Origin: Dryocosmus kuriphilus
Taxonomy: Eukaryota; Arthropoda; Insecta; Hymenoptera; Cynipidae
NCBI GenBank assembly: GCA_038277395.1
Contig: CM076189.1
Coordinates: forward strand, 238,020,653 to 238,084,652
Reading direction: 5' to 3'
DNA length: 64,000 nt
The translations under genes were made by a program, and so were the position numbers. Shown here piece after piece: positions 11,862-20,321 of the stretch. Position 1 is the first letter of the stretch; every line of letters begins with the position of its first letter. A model generated the notes under the pieces. It had not been told where the DNA came from, searched no databases, and saw only the letters and a list, made by a program, of their open reading frames with translations.

Positions 11862-11973
11862 AGCATTAAACATCCAAATTGTTCACTACGCGAAAAAGTC
11901 AGATTAAATATCTGAGAAAATACAAGTGTTAAATTTTAGTTTCTTCATTATTATTAGATTTCCCACTTAAGAG

Positions 11974-12210
11974 ATGCCTCTGTTTGAAACTCATTTGATT
12001 GCAGTAGAATCGTACATGAAATATTGTGAATATGTAAAAAGAGGCATTTCAATGATGGAATTTTTTGGAGATGTACGAAAAATACTGAAAACTCCCGCTG
12101 AAATTTACTTATCTGTATCTGGGATGCTTATAATTATTATAAAAGATGGAGTAAGAATAAATCTTGTGGGATCCTGTAAAGAAGACAATTTTTCATATAG
12201 GCGTTAAAAT

Positions 12211-12242
<32 letters not shown>

Positions 12243-12259
12243 GAAGGGATGAAGTGGAC
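11974..12259 (+). CDS. Polinton small protein with acidic tail, frameshifted
   Basis: The first Polinton ORF begins with ATG at 11974 and stays open to 12207 (77 residues). No domain is recognised. Near 12195 the neighbouring frame takes over and would run through a (GAG)n microsatellite into a run of eight Glu, stopping at about 12257-12259. That suggests an original protein of about 95 residues with an acidic C-terminus and a one-base frameshift. A TATA/initiator promoter lies upstream. Its role is unknown; an acidic small protein at this place could be regulatory, which is speculation. Confidence 0.45.
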
Positions 12260-12367
12260 TAAAATGAAGTAAACGTATAGCATACGTATTTTCTTTTGTC
12301 TGTATTCTAGAATCTTCTAGAACTTTATTGCATCATATTGTACAATATAGTAGAGGGGGGTAAGGAT

Positions 12368-12403
12368 CTATAAAAGGTGGCCAGTTCTTCTCATTCATCA
12401 GTC
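12368..12403 (+). promoter_or_regulatory. TATA + TCAGT initiator, Polinton gene 2
   Basis: TATAAAAG at 12369-12376 and TCAGTC at 12398-12403 are 29 bp apart. The ATG at 12413 lies only ~13 bp downstream, implying a very short 5' leader. Confidence 0.75.
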
Positions 12404-12412
12404 TACTGTTAG

Positions 12413-12640
12413 ATGTCAGATTGTGAAGGAAAGCAGCAAGAGTTAAAAAGTCGTTTAAATATATTACTAAAGAATATTCGAGAACTGAAACGTGTGATAC
12501 AAGTGCGATTAGAAATACAAAATCGAATAAGAAACTTTCATATCTTGACTCTCAACAAATTAATCAGTGAAGATGGATTTCTCAAAACTAAACAAAATTG
12601 CTCTGAACAAGGAATTCCTTCCAACAAAGAAGCTCGATGA
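12413..12640 (+). CDS. Polinton small basic coiled-coil-like protein
   Basis: ATG at 12413, right after a strong TATA/initiator. The ~75-residue product is rich in Lys, Arg, Leu and Glu in a heptad-like pattern (residues ~8-45), so a short coiled coil is likely. Its 3' part overlaps the start of the next ORF (ATG 12573) in another frame. No family was recognised, and the overlap makes the true C-terminus uncertain. Confidence 0.4.
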   Translation: MSDCEGKQQELKSRLNILLKNIRELKRVIQVRLEIQNRIRNFHILTLNKLISEDGFLKTKQNCSEQGIPSNKEAR

Positions 12641-12888
12641 ACTTGAAATAAATAAAAACTATGAAATTACACACTTCAAGAAAGCAGCAACAAAATATGG
12701 AACGAGACTTTTCGTAACCATAGAAAATAAATTCTCAGTTTTTTTTGCCAGACAGAATAGTTGATTTACTCAAAGAAGATGAAAATCTGTTTCTAGAACT
12801 AAAAAAAGCTAGTGAAGATGGTGACCTATGTATGCAGTATTTGGGCGGATGCTATAATTCTATTGAATTTATGAAGAAAAATACATAA
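12573..12888 (+). pseudogene. Polinton conserved protein, possible ssDNA-binding OB fold, frameshifted
   Basis: ATG at 12573 (MDFSKLNKIAL) opens a frame to 12764. The coding sequence continues in the +1 frame after a run of eight T (12739-12746) and ends at 12886-12888, giving ~105 residues in all. The pattern YEITHFKKAATKYGTR followed by FSVFF resembles a short β-barrel protein that recurs in insect Polintons, and an OB-like single-strand-binding role is my inference. The break is one extra T in a homopolymer, so sequencing error is as likely as mutation. Confidence 0.5.
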
Positions 12889-12920
12889 AGTGTGAAGTTT
12901 TGTTGCACTTATTCTCAGTC
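12885..12920 (+). promoter_or_regulatory. Possible weak TATA + TCAGT initiator
   Basis: TCAGTC at 12915-12920 lies about 30 bp after a weak CATAAAG (12884-12890), upstream of the ATG at 12958. The initiator is good but the TATA element is poor. Confidence 0.4.
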
Positions 12921-12957
12921 ATTGAAAGCCTTCAGAGTGATCAACATCATCATCATC

Positions 12958-13662
12958 ATGAGTTATACACCTCGAAATCAAATGCTACATTCCACTACAT
13001 ACAATCTGAATTCATCCTTCAAAAAGCAAATTGTTGTTGGTGCTGAATTTAAAAAAGATGGAAAGTTAGTCTCATCAGTGAAACTACAATCCAGTCATCC
13101 TCGTGCAAGTATAACCTTCAATCCTGAAGAATGGAAATTGTTTAAAAGTTATTTCAACATCATTTCATCGTACTTTGGTGGTCAAGAGAAGCAACAATGC
13201 ATAGACTGCGGAAATTTTCATATATACATGACTATAGCTTATGGGGACTACATAGTGGTTTTGGAGCAAATTGAAGAAGCTGAAGCTCAAAAATATTATT
13301 CATTTGCACTACAAGAAACAACGTTTGCTGTTCTCCAGGAAGTTCGTCTCTGTATTGATAGGCATATTCTGGAACAAAGTGTTATACCATTTCCACGTAC
13401 AAAAGATATTATAATTGAAACCATTTCTGCAAGTGTTTGGTGTAAAGTTAAATCACCTTGTGTAAAAAGCATTAAATCTTATCTAGAAAAAAATTATATA
13501 AGTGTAAATAATAAGGCAATGAAAAAACTTGTATTTTTAAATCTTATGCGATTTGAAAGTCTGTTTCTAGAGATTATCACTTTTTATATTCAGAATGTTT
13601 GTGAAGAAGTGATTGAGAAATTACCAAAACTGAAATATGTAAACGGCGGCTTTATACATTAA
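12958..13662 (+). CDS. Conserved Polinton protein of unknown function, ~234 aa
   Basis: The best start is the ATG at 12958 (MSYTPRNQML); the frame upstream is open but lacks a better start. The protein is intact to the stop at 13662. It contains a CIDCGNFH stretch (Cys-x2-Cys followed by His) near residues 80-87 and Cys pairs further on that could bind zinc. The C-terminal half is Lys-rich and helical. It sits between the putative OB-fold gene and the convergent integrase gene, a place where insect Polintons commonly have such an ORF. I do not know its function. Confidence 0.6.
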   Translation: MSYTPRNQMLHSTTYNLNSSFKKQIVVGAEFKKDGKLVSSVKLQSSHPRASITFNPEEWKLFKSYFNIISSYFGGQEKQQCIDCGNFHIYMTIAYGDYIVVLEQIEEAEAQKYYSFALQETTFAVLQEVRLCIDRHILEQSVIPFPRTKDIIIETISASVWCKVKSPCVKSIKSYLEKNYISVNNKAMKKLVFLNLMRFESLFLEIITFYIQNVCEEVIEKLPKLKYVNGGFIH

Positions 13663-13736
13663 GAGAAAAACCATGTATTTTAACAATGTGAAAATTTAAA
13701 TAAACATAAGTTAACCCAAATTCTGCTTTTCATTTA

Positions 13737-14628
13737 CTAGAATCCTAACCATTTTACAAATAGCTTATTTCCGCTTTTCTTGAGTACTTTTTCAATAAGA
13801 TAAACGTCTAGATGTCTAACTTTAGCAAGTTCATGTTCATAGAAACTGCCTAAAATAGGTTTATCTTGATAATCCATAAGCAAATACGTCACTGGTTCAG
13901 TATTCTTAATATTACTTATAGTAAATATTTCAGTGGTCATATTTGGCGTATAACCTTTCTCGAAGACATGCTTAAACTTACTTATACGAACTTTATCGCC
14001 AACATTAAATTTAGTTTTCTCCACCACTTGTTTCACACAATAATTTTTGTATACATTAAACAACAATGTTTTCTCATTTTGTTTAGTAACATCTTTTGGT
14101 TTTATTCCAATAGTGCGATGTTTAGTATCGTTGTAAGATGAAACTAAATCTTTCAAAATATCTAACCACTTATAATTTTCTTTGTAAGCTAAATTACATC
14201 CACATTTTATTTTTTAAAGTACGATTAAATCGCTCGCAAATTGATGCTTTCAAATGACTGAATGTAGAGTACAAATTTATACTATATCGCTTCATAAGAT
14301 TTTTAAAATGGGTATTGTAAAATTCTTTGCCTCTATCAACATGTAAATTTTTTGGTACACGTCCTTTGTCAAGTAAAAATTTCATGGCCGCAGTTACATC
14401 TTCACTCTTCTTGGATTTCACGGGAAGAGTTCAAGCAAATTTTGAAAATATGTGAATTACAGTTAAGATGTATTTGTATCCTTTGTTGTCTCTCTCGTAA
14501 AGTTGCATTTCTACAAGATCAGCTTGCCAGGTTTCATCAATACGACGGAAGTCAACATGCCTACGTCGGTAATTTCTTCTAGCCGGTTTATGCAAGTCTT
14601 TCACCAACTGCAGCTTCTCCACATCCAT
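13737..14628 (-). pseudogene. int: Polinton integrase (retroviral-type), broken
   Basis: DDE integrase that would insert Polinton DNA. It begins at ATG 14628. The first catalytic Asp is in WQADLVEM, the second in HVDRGKEF and the Glu in ICERFNRT, so the triad is intact. The C-terminal region (13737-14156) has the SH3-like integrase segment and the start of a chromodomain (YLIEKVLKK, then KWLGF), cut short by a stop. Two breaks are visible: an in-frame TGA at 14431-14433 where the family has Trp, and a frameshift near 14195. It lies convergent to the 12958 gene and overlaps the 3' end of the next minus-strand gene upstream by ~41 bp. Confidence 0.9.
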
Positions 14629-15019
14629 ATTTATATGTGCTCAGTTTAGCATCCAATTGCGTAATGAGCTCTGAATTTCGAAACACTAGTTTTTTAGCGG
14701 TTTCAGCAACAATTTTCACATTTTTAAAACTCTTATTTGCTGAAGTTTCCAGAGATTCAATCAACATAGTATTATTAACAACTTCAGTTCGCAAGGAAGA
14801 TATAATATCATAGATAGTCCGAATTTCTTGCTGTAGTATATGCTGTGCTATATTTAAATGTACGGCGTCATTTAAATCTTGCGCATCAGCTACATTGCAC
14901 AGCTTTTTGTTTTGGATATCATAATTTCCCTTAGGTGTGACTTTGAAGTTCATTCCAGGAGGACCGCGATTTGCAGTCTTTGCTTGCTTAGAATAACGTC
15001 CAAACACATCAATACTCAT
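14588..15019 (-). CDS. Polinton fibre/coiled-coil-like protein
   Basis: The start is set at ATG 15019 (MSIDVFGR), the family-typical N-terminus, rather than upstream codons in the open frame. The product is about 143 residues. The N-terminal 45 residues include RGPPGM followed by a KLCNVADAQDLNDAV segment reminiscent of fibre or tail-tip repeats. The rest is a long amphipathic helix (residues ~45-125), likely a coiled coil. It overlaps the integrase start by 41 bp. The protein recurs next to integrase in insect Polintons. A virion attachment or fibre role is inference only. Confidence 0.6.
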   Translation of the reverse strand: MSIDVFGRYSKQAKTANRGPPGMNFKVTPKGNYDIQNKKLCNVADAQDLNDAVHLNIAQHILQQEIRTIYDIISSLRTEVVNNTMLIESLETSANKSFKNVKIVAETAKKLVFRNSELITQLDAKLSTYKYGCGEAAVGERLA

Positions 15020-15052
15020 CTTACAAATGATGGAAATCTTACAAAACATTCA

Positions 15053-15235
15053 TTAATATATAATTTCAGCTTTTCTTAGTTCCTCAATAATCGATATAAT
15101 TTCATTTGCGTGACTTGGATTTCCAGCTGCTTGAGACGCTACAAGTAAGCGCAGACGATCTACCATTTCATTAGGGTCATCCCAGTAAACGTAATCCCAT
15201 TGACTTCCCTCTCTAGCAGTCATATGTTGTGGCAT
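15053..15235 (-). CDS. Conserved small Polinton protein, 60 aa
   Basis: Intact ORF from ATG 15235. The sequence has the motif YVYWDDPNEMVDRLRLL in its first half and ISIIEELRKAEII at the end, a pattern I associate with a small conserved ORF in insect Polintons. It is predicted to be mostly helical with no membrane segment. It is transcribed in the same direction as the neighbouring minus-strand genes. Function unknown. Confidence 0.6.
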   Translation of the reverse strand: MPQHMTAREGSQWDYVYWDDPNEMVDRLRLLVASQAAGNPSHANEIISIIEELRKAEIIY

Positions 15236-15292
15236 TATTATACCTTGACCTGTTGAATTTCGGATTTTACTTCGTCTTTCCCTACTTTTTTT

Positions 15293-16056
15293 TTATGGTG
15301 ATGTGGGAATTAATTTTTCTATAAAGTTTTTATATTTAAAACCTTTACTATCACGAACAGCACCATCTGGTTTATAATTCTTTATATAGGCATTTGTCGC
15401 AATAATAATTTTTTGATAATTTTTCTGATCATCATAACTTATAGAGGACTCTTCAGGTAATTTTTTACATGAAAGCTCAAGCAGACCTTTACTTTTAGGA
15501 AAATTCAAATCACCCACATAAATATGATCATGACTGAAATTTATCGGAGAATCTCCAATCATTAATCTATCCTTCATTAATTTTCTTACGTCATATACAT
15601 TATCGAAATCTTTATTTCTTTCGCCTAAAAATATGAGATAATTGTTTGTATCATCGTCAACATCACCCCATAAAGTGGAAGACTCGTCTGAATTATTTTT
15701 CTTTGTACTACGAGCTGACAACTCTAAATTACTGGAACCTTCTCTCTCATTTCCTTCTTCATCATAAACAGATTTAAATGACAAATCATCATCATCATCA
15801 TCATCTCATCAGCAATATTTTCTTCACTCTTTAATTCCTCTTTTTTAATTGGTTCAACTTTTTTTCTTTTCTCAAGACCACCCACATTTTTTTCAAGTGG
15901 ATTAACAATAGGTTTGAAAGTATCACTCAATGTCTGTTCAACCGTTTCCTTGCCCAACTTCAGTAGCCTATAATTTCGTCGAATTATTTCACTAGCTTTA
16001 GCAATATGATGTAAAATATTTTTTTGCTTCTGAAAATTCTTCTCGTGTGAAGACAT
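15293..16056 (-). pseudogene. Conserved Polinton protein (DUF8207-like), frameshifted in a GAT repeat
   Basis: Two overlapping frames make one gene. The N-terminal part starts at ATG 16056 (MSSHEKNFQKQK) and holds a helical segment including IRRNYRLLKLGK and VEQTLSDTFKPI. The C-terminal part (to 15293) has YDVRKLMKDRLMIGDSPI, then a GLLEL core and NYKPDGAVRDS. The frame changes inside a (GAT)n/(ATG)n microsatellite at about 15784-15806, which reads poly-Met in one frame and poly-Asp in the other. This gene is a regular member of insect Polintons; the DUF8207 label is from memory. Its function is not known to me. Confidence 0.6.
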
Positions 16057-16141
16057 GTTGATACAACAACGTCTAAGGTATGATTGTTTTTAATTTATGC
16101 ATTACATACGTATATATCATTTTTCTAGACTTATAAAACAA

Positions 16142-16813
16142 TCAAAACATTTCTATATCTGCCTTGGTTAACATTTTTATCTCTTTATCAATTACAACGA
16201 ACCCATACTTATCACTTCAGCAAGCTAGACACATATCTTTAAATTGTAAAAAAGGCATATCAGTATTAACATGATCGTCATATATATGCTTCAGATTCAT
16301 CTCATCTTATTTAAATAGTACTAGTAAATTAACATTATCACGTACAAGATGTTTAGGAATACGGGCATATGTTTGACTCAAGTAGAAACAATCAACATCC
16401 CTGTGTCTACCCATAGAAAAAAATGCTTTTATATTATCCTGCTTCTCACATGCTACATCATCAAATACCATGATTGAGTTAGGTCGTGCTTCACTTGGTA
16501 TCACCACATCCTCATGTTCATTGAAAGGATAGTACTCAACGCCATCTACAGATTGAAGAACTTTTTCCAAAAATTTGTATTTCGGTTGATTTAAATATTT
16601 CGAGTATACAGAAACATTTTCAAATCTTAATCCATTTGGATGTATTAATAGAGTAAGCAAAGCATTTGTCTTTCCGCAGTTGGAGGGTCCACAGAATATT
16701 GCTCGTACACTATTTGGCATTAAATGTCCATGCCGTTCTTTCTTTTTCCTGTTTTCAACCAGTGAATCAAAATTCTCAACTGGTAATTTCAATGGTTGTG
16801 CTTCAAACTGCAT
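16142..16813 (-). pseudogene. Polinton packaging ATPase (HerA/FtsK-like), two nonsense codons
   Basis: The family's ATPase pumps DNA into the capsid. ATG 16813 opens a 168-residue frame with Walker A GPSNCGKT (residues 42-49) and Walker B IMVFDD (114-119). A conserved SQTYARIPKHLVRDN stretch follows at ~146-160. The frame is stopped by TAA at 16307-16309. In the same frame it continues past a second stop (TGA, 16217-16219) to a natural end at 16142, giving ~223 codons, near the family's usual length. It is divergent from the PLA2-like gene, with back-to-back TATA/initiator promoters between them. Confidence 0.9.
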
Positions 16814-16822
16814 CTTGACTAT

Positions 16823-16859
16823 GACTGATTAGATAAACTATAAATATACTGCTTATATA
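16823..16859 (-). promoter_or_regulatory. TATA + TCAGT initiator for the ATPase gene
   Basis: On the minus strand TATATAAG (16859-16852) precedes TCAGTC (16828-16823) by 31 bp; the ATPase ATG is at 16813. It interleaves with the plus-strand promoter of the PLA2-like gene. Confidence 0.7.
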
Positions 16860-16875
16860 GGTTGAATCTTCAGTC
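16839..16875 (+). promoter_or_regulatory. TATA + TCAGT initiator for the PLA2-like gene
   Basis: TATAAATA at 16839-16846 and TCAGTC at 16870-16875 are 31 bp apart; the ATG is at 16898. Together with the opposite promoter it makes a ~50-bp bidirectional promoter. Confidence 0.7.
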
Positions 16876-16897
16876 TGAAAGCATCTCTCAAACAAAT

Positions 16898-17713
16898 ATG
16901 ATCGTTCATGAACGAAAAAGAGTTAGTCGTAAACAAGCTGTGAAGCAGACAAGACGTGGAAGAGGCTTAGTCAACAAAATCATCAACAACTTGCCATTTG
17001 AGTTGCACTTGCCTGGTTACCAGTACTGTGGACCAGGTACTAAGCTAGCAAAACGATTAGCGCGAGGTGATCCAGGAATCAATCCACTGGATGCAGCTTG
17101 CAAAGATCACGATATTGCTTATTCACAAAATAGGGAGAACCTTGAAGCTAGAAAAGTAGCTGATAGAGCACTAGCTGAAAAAGCTTGGGAGCCTGTACTT
17201 GATAAAAACGCGGGTATAGTTGAAAAAGCAGGTGCTTGGGGAATAGCAAACACTATGAAAGCTAAATCTAAGTTTGGCATGGGTCTCAAGAATAAAAACG
17301 AACCTGCTACCACAACAAGAAAGATCGTTATGGCAGCTAAAAAATCAATGATTTCTGGTAATGATGCACAAACTGTCATCAAGTCTGCATTAAGAGGTGC
17401 ACGCAATGCTGTAAAAAGAGCTGGTGGAAAGGGGAAAATTAATAAGCCTCTTATTCTACCTGCTCCAACTAAGGTGCGTGGTTTTCTACCCTTTCTAATA
17501 CCCATTTTTGTGGGTCTAAGTGCAACTGGAGCACTATCAGGTGGAGTGTATGGTATAGCAAAAGCTGTGAATGATGCAAATTCTGCAAAACATCAACTTA
17601 CAGAGAGTAAACGTCATAATGAAACGATGGAGGCCATTGCTTTGGATAAACAAGGACTAAGACTTCAGGTCAAAGGGGCAGGACTTAAATGCAAGTCAAA
17701 AAACTTAAAGTGA
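16898..17713 (+). CDS. Polinton PLA2-like virion protein
   Basis: The start is ATG 16898 (MIVHERKRV), just downstream of the initiator. The 271-residue product is intact. A basic N-terminus is followed by a parvovirus-type phospholipase A2 domain: calcium-loop motif YCGPGT (residues 43-48) and DAACKDHDIAY with the catalytic His-Asp pair (71-72). Near residues 205-232 lies a hydrophobic Gly-rich segment (FLPFLIPIFVGL) that could span a membrane. In parvoviruses such domains help capsids leave endosomes; a similar role in Polinton virions is inference. The gene overlaps the protease start by 25 bp. Confidence 0.85.
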   Translation: MIVHERKRVSRKQAVKQTRRGRGLVNKIINNLPFELHLPGYQYCGPGTKLAKRLARGDPGINPLDAACKDHDIAYSQNRENLEARKVADRALAEKAWEPVLDKNAGIVEKAGAWGIANTMKAKSKFGMGLKNKNEPATTTRKIVMAAKKSMISGNDAQTVIKSALRGARNAVKRAGGKGKINKPLILPAPTKVRGFLPFLIPIFVGLSATGALSGGVYGIAKAVNDANSAKHQLTESKRHNETMEAIALDKQGLRLQVKGAGLKCKSKNLK

Positions 17714-18109
17714 AGCTACCTCATCGAGCATTGACTGATGCAGATTTACTTAAATTCGTGAAATCTTTAAAGATACCGCATTTTCAAGATGTTTTTATGC
17801 TAAATGGATTGCCAGAAGGTGGATCACGTAAATATGAAAGTCCTATTGTTAACCTTGATGATAGAAAAGGACCAGGAATACACTGGTGTGCCTATAAAAA
17901 GATTAACAATAAAGTAATTTATTTTGATAGCTTTGGTAATATTCGACCACATTTGGATCTCTTTAAGTACCTCGGTGTTGGTAGCATAAAGCATAATTAT
18001 AACAGATATCAAAATTATGATATATACATTCGTTTGTGGACATTTATGTTTACAATTTCTGTGTAATCAATTAAAATCTAAAAGTATGTATAATCTATAT
18101 AAGTGTTGA
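17689..18109 (+). pseudogene. pro: Polinton adenain-like cysteine protease, frameshifted
   Basis: This C48/adenain-family protease is expected to process capsid proteins. ATG 17689 overlaps the upstream gene. The catalytic His is in GIHWCAY (residue 65) and the acidic partner in YFDSFG (Asp80). The first frame then leaves the family pattern and stops at 18066. In the +1 frame from about 18035 the family motif continues with the Cys of CGHLC (18035-18037), and the frame closes at 18107-18109. Thus all catalytic residues exist in the DNA but the Cys is out of frame because of an indel between about 18010 and 18034. Confidence 0.85.
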
Positions 18110-18131
18110 AATATGTAATATCAAGTCAGTG
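18096..18131 (+). promoter_or_regulatory. TATA + TCAGT initiator, minor capsid gene
   Basis: TATATAAG (18096-18103) and TCAGTG (18126-18131) lie 30 bp apart, overlapping the end of the protease gene. The next ATG is at 18149. Confidence 0.7.
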
Positions 18132-18148
18132 TAAGACTAGCCATCAAC

Positions 18149-18831
18149 ATGGATGATTCATTGACACTAACATTATCGGGAACTTCTTCAACTCTGGAGA
18201 CGAACTATTTCCACCGATTGAATTGTCTCCTTACAAAAATTATGCGCTCGGTCTTGTTGAATTTTTAACCTCTAATTCAATTCCAAACGTGGATGTTGGT
18301 CAAAATAAATTTTATGTGAATAATAAAGAGTACACTATACCTACGGGTAGTTATGAGATAAATGACATACAGCGCTATCTTCAAAATGTTTTAGCAACTG
18401 AGGGTATTGAAATTCACATCATGCCGAACAATAATACTCTGAAAAGTGAAATTTATTGCAATCGAGATATAAATTTTGAAACTGAAGATTCTATTGGTCG
18501 TTTGCTGGGATTTTCTCTACACAGACTAGAAGCTAAAAAGCTTTATAAATCTGATCAACCGGTATCAATCATAAAAGTGAATGCTCTCAGAGTTGAGTGC
18601 AGTATAACTACAGGTGCATATATTAATGGACAAAAAGTACATACTATTCACGAATTTTTTCCTGTAGTACCACCTGGTTATAAGATAGTGGAAGTACCTT
18701 CTCATGTAATTTACTTACCAGTCGCCGTACAATCAATAGATCATATACAGCTCCGTATAGTTGATCAAGACGGACATTTGGTTAATTTTCGTGGAGAAGT
18801 TATAACAAGTCATAACAAGTCTCTGAAATAA
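18149..18831 (+). pseudogene. Polinton minor capsid (penton-like) protein, frameshifted
   Basis: ATG 18149 (MDDSLTLTLSG) follows a TATA/initiator. The N-terminal frame is correct to about 18208, where a one-base loss in TTT moves the coding sequence to the frame that runs intact to 18831. The full product would be about 227 residues. It is β-rich with IPTGSYEI, SIGRLLGF and GAYINGQKVHTI, patterns typical of the protein encoded just before the major capsid gene in insect Polintons. By position and size it is the likely single-jelly-roll penton protein; that assignment is inference from the family. Confidence 0.7.
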
Positions 18832-18836
18832 TAATA

Positions 18837-18998
18837 ATGGGTATTGTTTTCAATAAGAAGGTTGGTTTTGGTTATAATAAAGCAGCACCATGTCACAAAC
18901 TAATCAGTCAACAAAGAGCAGTCAAAGGGCTAATACCTCAAGGCGTGCTATTCTTGAAACATCAAGGTCTGGAAGTCAGAAAACGAAGACGAGAATAA
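18837..18998 (+). CDS. Small basic conserved Polinton protein, 53 aa
   Basis: An intact ORF six bases after the minor capsid stop. It begins MGIVFNKKVGFGYNK and ends in a strongly basic tail (EVRKRRRE). The middle reads CHKLISQQRAVKGLIPQGV, a pattern that recurs between the two capsid genes of insect Polintons. The composition (Lys/Arg-rich, no acidic cluster) would suit a DNA-condensing or capsid-internal peptide, which is inference. The larger frame over the same bases (18890-19105) is a shadow. Confidence 0.6.
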   Translation: MGIVFNKKVGFGYNKAAPCHKLISQQRAVKGLIPQGVLFLKHQGLEVRKRRRE

Positions 18999-19061
18999 AG
19001 AAATTTAAGATTTTTTACACCTGTGTTTGTGTTTTTGTTTATCGACGTTTAATTGTTTGCT

Positions 19062-20278
19062 ATGGAAGGGGGAATTTTAAACATTCAAACACCAATCATC
19101 TTTGATGAATCAATTGCTCACTGTGAAGTCCATGCACATCAGCCTTATGCCTCATCAACTTTCAATAACAGTGATGAAATTCGAATTGCTGTGCAAAACC
19201 AAGATCACTGTCTCCTACCAAGCAAAAGTTCACTTCACGTACACGGAAGATTGGTGAAGATTGATGGAACACTAGTGACTACTACAGTGTTAGTAGTTTC
19301 TAATGCCATCTGCCATTTGTTTGAAGAAGCAAGATATGAAATCAACGCAATAGAAATTGATAGAAACAAAAATGTTAGGCTCACTAGCCTCATGAAAAAT
19401 TATATATCTTTAAATCCCAGCCAATCACGTTACATTGAAAATACTGGTTGGCTTGAAATAAATAATAATGACCAATCATTAACCAACGCTACAGGTTATT
19501 TTGATGTATCTGTACCTCTTTGCATGATATTTGGCTTTGCTGAAGATTATCACAAAGTCATTGTCAATGCTAAACATGAACTTATTTTGACAAGATCAAA
19601 AAGTGATGCAAATGCCATCTTGCAAACAGCTCCCAATGAGCAGTATAAAATTGAAATTAATAAAGTTGAGAGGCTATTACCCAGCCTTAGATTATCAAAG
19701 TCACGAAAATTTCAGTTGCTAAAATACATTGAAAAAAATCCGTTTATTCCAATCAGTTTTCGCTCTTGAGAATTGTATGAATATCCTCTACTTCAAACCA
19801 TGTTTGGACTGTAAAAACATCAGCACAATTAGAAAAACCGAGATTTGTTATACTAGGTTTCCAAACAAACAGAAAAAATAATACTAATATAAACTCTAGT
19901 CGCTTTGACCATTGTAATCTAACTAATGCAAAACTATTTTTGAATGATCAGTGTTATCCTTATACTAATTTAAATCTCAATATTAATAAAATTCAGTATG
20001 CTCTACTTTACGAAATGTACACAAACTTTCAGGCTAATTACTATGGTAAGGAATCGCAACCATTGTTATCGAGAGGGGAATTTATAGCGCATGCACCTCT
20101 AATTGTTATTGATTTTTCTAAACAAAATGAGTCACTGAAATATGGACCAGTTGATGTTCGTCAAGAATTTCAAACTAGTGAAAATTTCCCAGCTCAAACT
20201 TCAGCATATTGCTTAATTTTACATGATCGAATAATTGAATATAAACCAATAAGTGATGGTGTGAAAAAGTTGATATAA
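19062..20278 (+). pseudogene. Polinton major capsid protein, broken
   Basis: In this family the protein forms the icosahedral shell (double jelly-roll). ATG 19062 (MEGGILNIQTP) opens a frame with IIFDESIAH and HAHQPYASSTFNNSDEI. The frame is stopped at 19767-19769 (TGA where the family has Trp). Coding continues in the same frame for about ten codons, then shifts near 19800 to a frame that runs to the natural stop at 20278, including NDQCYPYTNLNLNI and SAYCLILHDR. Total length is about 405 codons, as expected for insect Polintons. No TATA/initiator is obvious upstream; transcription may come from the minor capsid promoter. Confidence 0.85.
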
Positions 20279-20321
20279 AAACTGTAACTATGTAGGTTGA
20301 AATAGTTTAGTTGAATTCGTT

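Noticed and set aside
17119..17505. Minus-strand ORF of 128 codons with hydrophobic residues
   Set aside because: Antisense shadow of the PLA2-like gene.
18890..19105. Plus-strand 71-codon ORF with true ATG
   Set aside because: Out-of-frame shadow over the 53-residue basic protein, whose pattern fits Polinton gene order better.
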